Source: Bradyrhizobium sp. NDS-1 (GTDB lineage Bacteria; Pseudomonadota; Alphaproteobacteria; Rhizobiales; Xanthobacteraceae). From it: a DNA stretch of 64,000 nucleotides. Every line of letters begins with the position of its first letter. Positions within the stretch are counted from its first letter, which is position 1. A program made the translations under genes and the position numbers. Positions 43,901 to 52,900 of this stretch are shown piece after piece. The stretch lies in contig NZ_CP136628.1 in the NCBI RefSeq assembly GCF_032918005.1, forward strand, positions 5,069,501 to 5,133,500, given 5' to 3'. Under the pieces are notes generated by a model. That model searched no databases and was not told the origin of the DNA. It saw only the letters and a list, made by a program, of their open reading frames with translations.

Positions 43901-46900
43901 CTTCGATCAGCCGCACGAAGGCCTGCTGTAGCCGCGCGATCTGCGCCTCGTCGAAATGCTTGCGCTGATAGTTGAACACGAGGCGCAGGTGCTCATCGAC
44001 GCCGACGCTTGCGAACAACGGATAATTACTGGTCTCGACGATCCGGGTTTCGCCGACCTGGATCTGCCGGTTGTTTCCGAGCAGCGCGCGGTCAACCGGA
44101 TAGTTCTCGAACACCAGGATGCTGTCGAACAGCGGCCGTCCGGGACGCCCCGCGAGGCGCTGGATTTCGTAGAGCGGAGTCGAGCCGAACTCGCGCAAGG
44201 CCAAATTGCGGTCCTGCAGCTCGCGCAGCCATGCTCCGACGGTCTGCTGTGGACTGACGTCGTCAACGACCGGCAACGTGTTGATGAACAGGCCGACCAT
44301 CTCTTCGGCGCCGGCAAGCTCAGGCGGCCTGCCCGACACGGTGACACCGAAGCAGACCGTCCCTTGTCCGGTATGCTGTCGAAGCAGCTGCGCCCATGCC
44401 GCCTGCACCAGCGTGTTCATCGTGATCCGCTCGCGCGCGGCAAAGTCCTGCAACCGCCCGGTCAAGGCAGGGTCCAGCTCCAGCGCAAGCATTCCATGGC
44501 CGGACGTTTCCGCATCCACTCGCTCGGCCAGGCTGTCCGCCAGGAAACTCGGCTCGTCCAGGCCGGCCGTTGCATCGTGCCAGAATGCCGCCGCCGCGTC
44601 GCCGTCGCGCCCCTTCAGCCACGCGATATAGTCGCAGTAACGATGTTGCAAGGCCGGCAGTCGCCCCTCGCCGCTGTGCTGCATCACCTCGGCGATCAAC
44701 CGCGCCGAGCTCCATCCGTCGAGGAGGATGTGATGGTGCGTCCAGATCAGCCAATGCCTGTCGTCGTCGAGCCGGATCAGCCGGACCCGCTGCAAGGGCG
44801 GCTGTGACAGGTCGAACCCGGCGGCCCGGTCCCGCCGCGAAACATCCGCCAGCGCCGCGTCCAATTGCGCCTGGTCCCACGCGACAATCCGAGTCCGCCA
44901 GTCCTCCTCCGCAAAAGGCACTTCGGCCCGTCGATAAACGACCTGTTGCGGCGCGCCGGACAGGTCACGCCAGACAAATCCGGTCCGCAGCACGGCATGG
45001 CGATCGCTGGCAGCTTGCCAGGCGCGGCACAACCTCTGGGCATCCAGGCCACGGATTTCCGCCGCCACCTGATTGACATAGAGGCCACTCTCGCCGTCGT
45101 GCATCGCATGGAACAACATGCCCTGCTGCATCGGCGACAATGGATAGATGTCCTCGATCTCGTGCCAATCGAGCGCAAGCCTGTCGAGCTCGGCCTGATC
45201 GAGACCCGACAATGCCACGTCTGATGGCGTCAGGCCGCACACGCCGCCGGTGCAATGACCGACCAGCTCACGCAGTGCATCCTCGTACAACGCGGCCAAT
45301 CGCTCGACGGTCTCGCGCCGATAGCGCTTGCGGCCGAAACTGAAGGACAGAAGCAGCCGGCCATCGCGCACCGTCCCGTTCACGCTCAGCCAGCGCCGCA
45401 GCGCGCTCGATGCATCGCGCGACGGGCCAGCGCTCTCCGCCGCCATCGCGAACAGCGCCGCGTCGGCGTCACCGCTGTCGATCCGTCCGAGATAATTGAA
45501 AGCAATCTTCGGCTCTCCGACATGCGCCAGCGCCATGCGTTGCTCTTCGGTGCCGAGATAGCGCAACACGCCGTAGCCCAGCCCGCGGCCGGGAATGCAG
45601 CGAAGCTCCTCCTTCACCGACTTGATCAATAGCGAAGGCTCTTGCGAGCCGTCGCGAAGCCGCACGGGAAAGGCCGTCGTGAACCAGCCGATCGTACGCG
45701 AGAGGTCGAGATCGCCCGACAGGTGTTCGCGGCCGTGCCCCTCCAGCTCGACGAGGACGTCGTCCTGCCCGCTCCATTGCCAGACGGCGCGGGCGAGGCC
45801 GGCGAGAAGAAGATCGTTGATTTGCGTGCGGTAGGCCGACGGAGCGTCCGTGAGCAGCCGCTGCGTCCACTCGCTTTCGAATGACAGCTGGACCTCATCG
45901 GCGTCCGCCATGCGATCGACGCCGGGATGATCGTCGTCGCAGGGAATATCCGCGTTCGCGGTGCGGTTTGTCCAGTACGATAGTTCGGACGCCAGTTCGG
46001 GCGACGTTGCGTAAGCCTGCAAGCGCTGACCCCACAGCGCGTAAGCGTGGCTCTTCGGCGGTAACGTGACCGTGGCGGCGCCCTGCGCAAGCTGCGTGTA
46101 AGCAGAAGCGACGTCCTCCAGCAGAATTCGCCATGACACGCCGTCGACCACGAGATGGTGGATCGCGATCAGAAGCCGCTGACTGCCATCAGCGACGTCG
46201 ATTCCGACCGCGCGCAACAGCAACCCGCCGGAGATCGACAAGCTCGCCTGCGCCGATGATGCCAGCGCCGTCACGGCATTGCGGTCGATCCCGTGCCGGA
46301 CCCAGAGCAGCGGGTCCGCGGCCGGAGCGGTGCCATGCTCGGCATGCCAGCTCCCCTGCCTCTGCTCGAAGCGCAGGCGCAGCGCGTCGTGATGATCGAC
46401 CACAGCACCGAGTGCGCGCCGCATCACGTCCCAGTCGATTCGATCTCTCGGCTGCAGCAGGACCGCCTGGTTCCAATGATCCCGATTCTGCATGTCCTCC
46501 GCAAAGAAGCGGGACTGGATCGGCAAGAGCGGATGCGGGCCGATGATCTGCCCTTGGTCGGCGAGCGTCTCCGTGCGCTGCACGGTCCGCGCCGCCTGCG
46601 CCAGCGATTCCAGCGTCTGATGCTGAAACACGTCGCGGGGCTCGATCAGATATCCGGAGCGCCGCGCGCGACTCACCATCTGGAGCGAGATGATGGAATC
46701 GCCACCGAGCTCGAAGAAATTGTCAGTGAGGCCGACGGCGGGCCGGCCGAGCAGCTCGGCCCAGATCGCCGCGAAGACAATCTCGGCCGGCGTGCGTGGC
46801 GCCTGATGCTCCGCACTCCCATGGACCATCTCGGGCGCCGGCAGGGCATGGCGATCCACCTTGCCGCTCGGCATCAAAGGCAGTCGCTCCAACACCGCTA

Positions 46901-49900
46901 TTCTGGACGGCACCATGTAGTCCGGCAAGACGGCCGACAGCGCGGTCCGTAAGCCTGCCTCCGCCAACTCGCCGCTGCCGCTGACGTAACCAACGAGTTG
47001 GCGGCTCACGCCGACAGCGCGCGCCACCACGACGGCAGAGCGAACGCCGGGTTGCTCGAGCAGCCGCGCCTCGATCTCTCCGAGCTCGACGCGGAAGCCG
47101 CGAATCTTGATCTGATGATCCGCGCGCCCGATATAGTCGATAGCGCCATCAGGCCGCCAGCGCGCCAGATCTCCCGATCGATAGAGACGCTCACCGGTAT
47201 GCCCGAATGGATCGGGTATGAAACGCTCAGCCGTCAGCTTCTCGCGCCGCCAATAGCCCCGCGCCAGACCCGCCCCGCCGATGAACAGCTCACCGGTCAC
47301 GCCCGCCGGAACCATGTTCAGATCGGTGTCGAGAATACGAATCGTCACGCCGGGAATAGGCCGCCCGATCGGCACGCGCGCCGCCCCCTCGTCACGGCAG
47401 GTCCAATAGGTTGCATTGATCAGGGCTTCTGTCGGGCCATAGCGGTTGTCGAACCGGACACCGGGGAATGCCTGGAGGACGCGCCTCATCAAGTCGAGCG
47501 ACAGCGCCTCACCGCCGGCAAACAGGCGCTTGAGCGAAGTGCAGCGTGCCACGCTCGGCTCGGTCACGAAATGCTCGAGCATCTGCGGCACGAAATGCAG
47601 CGTCGTCACGTCATGAGCGATGACGGCGTCCACCAGCAGCCGAGGCTCGCGATGCGCACCTGGAGCCGCGATCGCAAGCCGCGCGCCGGTAGCGAGCGGC
47701 CACAAGATCTCCCAGACCGAGACATCAAAGCTGAACGGCGTCTTGTGCAGCAAGGTTTCGCCGGGATCGAGACAATACTCCGCTTGCATCCAGCCGAGTC
47801 GCGCCACAAGCGCGCGATGCAAACAGGCCACTCCCTTGGGCACGCCGGTCGAGCCCGACGTGTACATCACATAGGCCAGGCTGTCCGGATGAAGCTCCGT
47901 GCCCAGATTGTCAGAAAGCTCCACGAGGCGAGCGCCGGCCTCTCCGTCGATGGTCCAGGCCTCAGCGCCCGCCTCCCCGATCACCGGCGCCAGGTGCGGA
48001 AGCAACTGCTCTTGCGTCAGCACCAGTGCTGTTCCGCTGTCGCGCAGCATGTGCAGCAGCCGATCGGAGGGGTAGTCGGGATCGAGCGGCAGATAGGCAC
48101 CGCCCGCCTTCAGCACGGCCAGCACGCCGACGATCAGCTCGACGCTGCGCTCGAGTGCCAAGCCGATCAGCCGATCGCGACCAATTCCATGCTGCAGCAA
48201 CCGCCACGCCAGCCGATTGGCACGCGCATTCAACTCGCCATAATTGATCTGCTGGTCGCCGAAGATCAATGCGGCCGACGACGGCGAAGCCGCGGCCCGA
48301 GATTCGATCTGCGCGACGATGCTGTCGTTAAATGACCGCCTTCTTTCGGCACTGCCACTCCAGCCGAGCACTCTCTGCTTCTCGTCGGCATCGAGACCGT
48401 CGAGCGCACCAACGGGCCGCGACACGTTCTCCACGATCCTGACCAGCAGCCGCGACAGCGAGGCCTGCAAATATCTGATCTGGTCGTCGTCGAAGCGACC
48501 GCGGTCGTAACGAAAGCCCAGATTGATGCCGTCGGACTTCGCGAACACGGCCACCGTGAGCGCATAATTGGTAATCGAGACCTGCTCCGCCCGGCCGAGC
48601 CGGCGTCCGCTTTCGCTCTCGCCCCGAAGCGCCTGATCGATCGGGTAGTTCTCGAACACGAGAATATTGTCGAACAGCGCACGCCCGGAGCGGCCGGCAA
48701 GGCCCTGAATGTCATAGAGCGGCATCCAGCCGTGGTCGCGCAGATCGATGTTGCGCGCCTGGAGGTCGCGCAGCCACGCTCCCACTTCAGTTTGCGGGCT
48801 GGCCTGGTCGACGACGGGCAGCGTGTTGATGAACAGGCCGACCATGTCCTCCGACCCGTCGAGCTCGGCCGGACGGCCCGAGACCGTCGCACCGAAACAG
48901 ACTGCGCGCTGCCCGGTGTGACGACGCAACAACTGCGCCCAGGCGCCCTGCACCATGGTGTTGAGCGTGACGCGCTCCCGCCTGGCAAACGCCTGCAGGC
49001 TTGCCGTCAACTCCGCCGTCAGCAGCAGGTCCAGCGAGCCATGGCCGGAGGCACCGCCGGTTACGGGTCCTCCCAGCGCGTCTGCGAGGAAACTGGGCTC
49101 CTCCAATTCCGACAACGCCGTGCGCCAGAACGAAGTCGATGCATCGCGGTCTTGCCCTTGCAGCCACGCGATGTAATCGCGATAGCGGCCTTTGACGACC
49201 GGCAAGCGTTCGCCGCGCTCGTGCTGCAAGATCTCGGCCATCAAGCGTGCTGCGCTCCAGCCGTCGAGCAGGATATGGTGGTGCGTCCAGATCAGCCAGT
49301 GGCGCGCCTCGTCGAGCCGGATCAGCCGCACTCGCTGCAGCGGCGCCTGCGACAGATCGAACGCTTCTGCGCGCTCTGCTTGCGAGACGCGGGACAGCGC
49401 GGCTCGGAGCTCTTCGTCGTCCAGGGCTGCCGCCCGCGCGCGCCAGTCTTCCTCCTCGAATGCCAGATGTGCGGAGCGATAGACGACCTGCTGCGCGGCG
49501 CCCGACAGTTCACGCCATGCAAATCCAGTTCGCAACACGGCGTGCCGCGCGCTGACTTCGTGCCAGGCCGCGCGCAGCTTGCCGCCATCGAGGCCGCGGA
49601 CCTCCAGTCCGATCTGGTTGACGTAATTCCCACTCTCGCCATCACGCAGGGCATGGAACAGCATGCCCTGCTGCATCGGCGAGAGCGGATAGATATCCTC
49701 GATCTCGTGGCAATCGGTCGTTGCGACCAGTACGTCGAGATCAGCCTGGTTCAGGTTCGACAACGCGAAGTCGGATGGCGTTACGCCGCGACCGCCACCG
49801 GTGCAGTGGTCAACGAGCTCGCGCAGGGCCGCAGCATAATGCGCCGCCAGACGTTCGATCGTTGCCCGCCGATAGCGCCTGCGGCCATAGCTGAACGACA

Positions 49901-52900
49901 GGCGCAATTGTCCTTCACCGACCTGCCCGTTGATGCTCACCCAGCGGCCCAGCGGCGCGCTATCGCTGCGCATCGGTCCCGCGCTCTCGGGCGCGAGGCG
50001 GAACGGTGCGGCCTCTCCCATGCTGGAATCGAACTGGCCGAGATAGTTGAAGACGATGCGCGGTTCGGGACCTGCCGCCAGCGCGCTGCGCTGCGTCTCG
50101 TTGCCGAGATGACGCAGAACGCCGTAACCCAGCCCGCGGCTCGGAACGGCGCGAAGTTCCTCCTTGACGGCTTTGATCAGCGCGGCATCGTCTCCCGAAC
50201 CGCCCGGCAACCGCACCGGAAAGGCCGTGGTGAACCAGCCGATGGTGCGGGATATGTCGGCACCGTCGAACACGTCCTCGCGGCCATGACCTTCGAGCTC
50301 GACGACCAAATCCTCGATTCCGCTCCAGCGCGACACCGCTCGTGCAAGTGCTGCCAGCAGGAGATCGTTGACCTGCGTACGGTAGGCGGACGGAGTTTCC
50401 TTCAACAACCGCGCCGTCAAGCCAGCGTCAAATGCCAGCAGGACCTGCTCGCCATCGGCAACCCGGTCGACCCCGTCATGATCATCGTCGCAGGGAACCG
50501 CAGCATGCGCTCCGCGCTCGAACCAATAATCGAGCTCGGCGGCCAGCTCGTCCGTTCGAGCATAGGCCTGCAACCGCGCGCCCCAGGATGCATAGGAGTC
50601 GCTCCTCGCCAGCGCAACCGAACCTGCGCCTTGGCCGAACTGATCGTACGCCGTCGCCAAGTCTTCGAGGAGCACGCGCCATGACACGCCGTCGATGACG
50701 AGATGATGCACGATCACCAGAAGCCGCTGGCTGCCGCCCGCGAGATCCATGCCGACCACGCGCAGCAGCGGCCCGGCCAGCGACAGGCTGGCCTGGGCCG
50801 ACGCTGCAACTTCCGTGACCTCGGCTGCATCGCGAACGTCGGGTCGAATCCAAAGCAATTCCGACACCGCCAGCGACGAGCCATAGGTCGCGCGCCAGCC
50901 GCCATCAATCCTCTCAAAGCGCAGACGCAGAGCCGCATGATGAGCGACGAGAGCGGCGACCGAGGACTCGACAACTTTCCAGTCGAGCCGCGACTTCGGC
51001 ATCAACAGGACGGCCTGGTTCCAATGATGACGGTCCCCCGCATCTTCGCCGAAGAACCGCAACTGAACCGGCAGCAGCGGATGCTCATGGCCTTCGATCT
51101 CGACTTCCGGGGCGACATGACCCGCCCTGCTCTCACTTCGCGCGACCCGCGCCAAATCCTGCAAGGTCTGATGCCGGAACACGTCACGCGGTTCGATCAA
51201 TAAGCCCGCCTGGCGGGCGCGGCCGACCAGTTGTAGCGAGATGATGGAATCGCCGCCGAGCTCGAAGAAATTGTCCTCGACACCGATGACGGGCTGGCCG
51301 AGCAGTTCGGCCCAGATCGCAGCGAGCACCATCTCGGCCGCAGAGCGCGGCGCCACGTGCGCAGCGATTGCGGTGGGCATCTCGGGGGCCGGCAGGGCAT
51401 CGCGATCGACCTTGCCGTGCGCGGTGAGCGGCAGCCGCTCCAGCGGCACGATACGGGCTGGCACCATGTAATCAGGCAGCTCGTCCGAGAGCGCCGCGCG
51501 CATGGTTGCCTCGTCGAACGGTCCGTCGCCGGCGACATATCCGACCAGTTGGCGACTGACGCCGGCGTCGCGGGCAACGACGACAGCCGACTGCACGCCG
51601 GCCTGCCGCATCAGCCATGCCTCGATCTCGCCGAGCTCGATCCGGAAGCCGCGGATTTTCACCTGGTGATCGGAGCGGCCGACATATTCGATCACCCCGT
51701 CGGCGCGCCACCGCGCCAGATCGCCGGTGCGATAGAGCCGCGCCCCCGGCGCACCGAACGGATCAGGGACGAAGCGTTCAGCCGTCAGCTCGGCGCGCCG
51801 CCAGTAACCACGCGCCAGTCCCTCGCCGCCGATGAACAGCTCACCGGTCACGCCGACCGGGACGATGTTGAGATCACTGTCCAGGATATAGGCAGAGCGG
51901 CGGCCCACGGGGCGGCCTATCGGCGCGTAATTGCCTTCAATCTCTTCGTCGGCATCGACCTTCCAGACCAGCGGCGTCACCACGGTTTCGGTCGGCCCGT
52001 AGCCGTTGATCAATGTGCGCGGTTTGAGCGCGCGCTTGACCTTGTCGAAGCCCGCCTTGACCATCGCCTCGCCGCCGAACGAATAGAGCTCCACGGGCGG
52101 CGGATCGCCGCGCCACATTGCGAAGTCGGCGAGCTGTTGCAGATAGGTAGGCGGGAATCCGGCGTTGGTGACGCGCTGCCGGCGGAGAACGTCGAGGGTC
52201 TGCTCGGCCGACCACAGATCGGCATCGCGCATCACGAGCGCTGCGCCGCAGGTCAGCGCGGTCCAAAGTCGCTCATGGGCCCCGTCAAAGGTGAAGGACA
52301 GGAAATGCAGCTCGCGCGAGTGCCGGTCCATATCGTAGAGCCCGGCCGTCACCTCGCAATGCATCGCGAACGGGCCGTGCTCGACCGCAACACCCTTCGG
52401 GATACCGGTCGAGCCGGAGGTGTAGATCACATAGGCAAGGCTCGTTGGCGCCACCGCGATCTCGGGATCGCTCTCGCTCTCCTGCACGAGGTGGGTCGCA
52501 TCGAGTGGGATGACGTCGATGCCGGCGGGCGGCGGCGTCAATACCGAGCCATCCGCGTCAACCAGAACGACATTCGCGCCCGCATCGCTCAGGGTGCCGA
52601 TCTGTCGCCTGGCCGGATGTTCGGGATCGAGCGGCAGATAGGCCGCCCCCGTCTTCAAGATCGCGAGCAGCGCCACGATGAGATGCGGCGAGCGTCGTGC
52701 CGAGACGCCGACGAGGTCGGTGGGCCCGACACCCCGGCCGATCAAGTGATGCGCGAGGCGGTTGGCGCGACGGTTGAGCTCGGAATAGCTGATGTCATCA
52801 TCGCCGAAGACCAGCGCCGTCGCGTCGGGCCTTGCGGCCGCCAGCCGTGCCACCGTCAGGTGCACCGGTGTGAACGGTGCATCCTTCGTTCCAGCATCCG

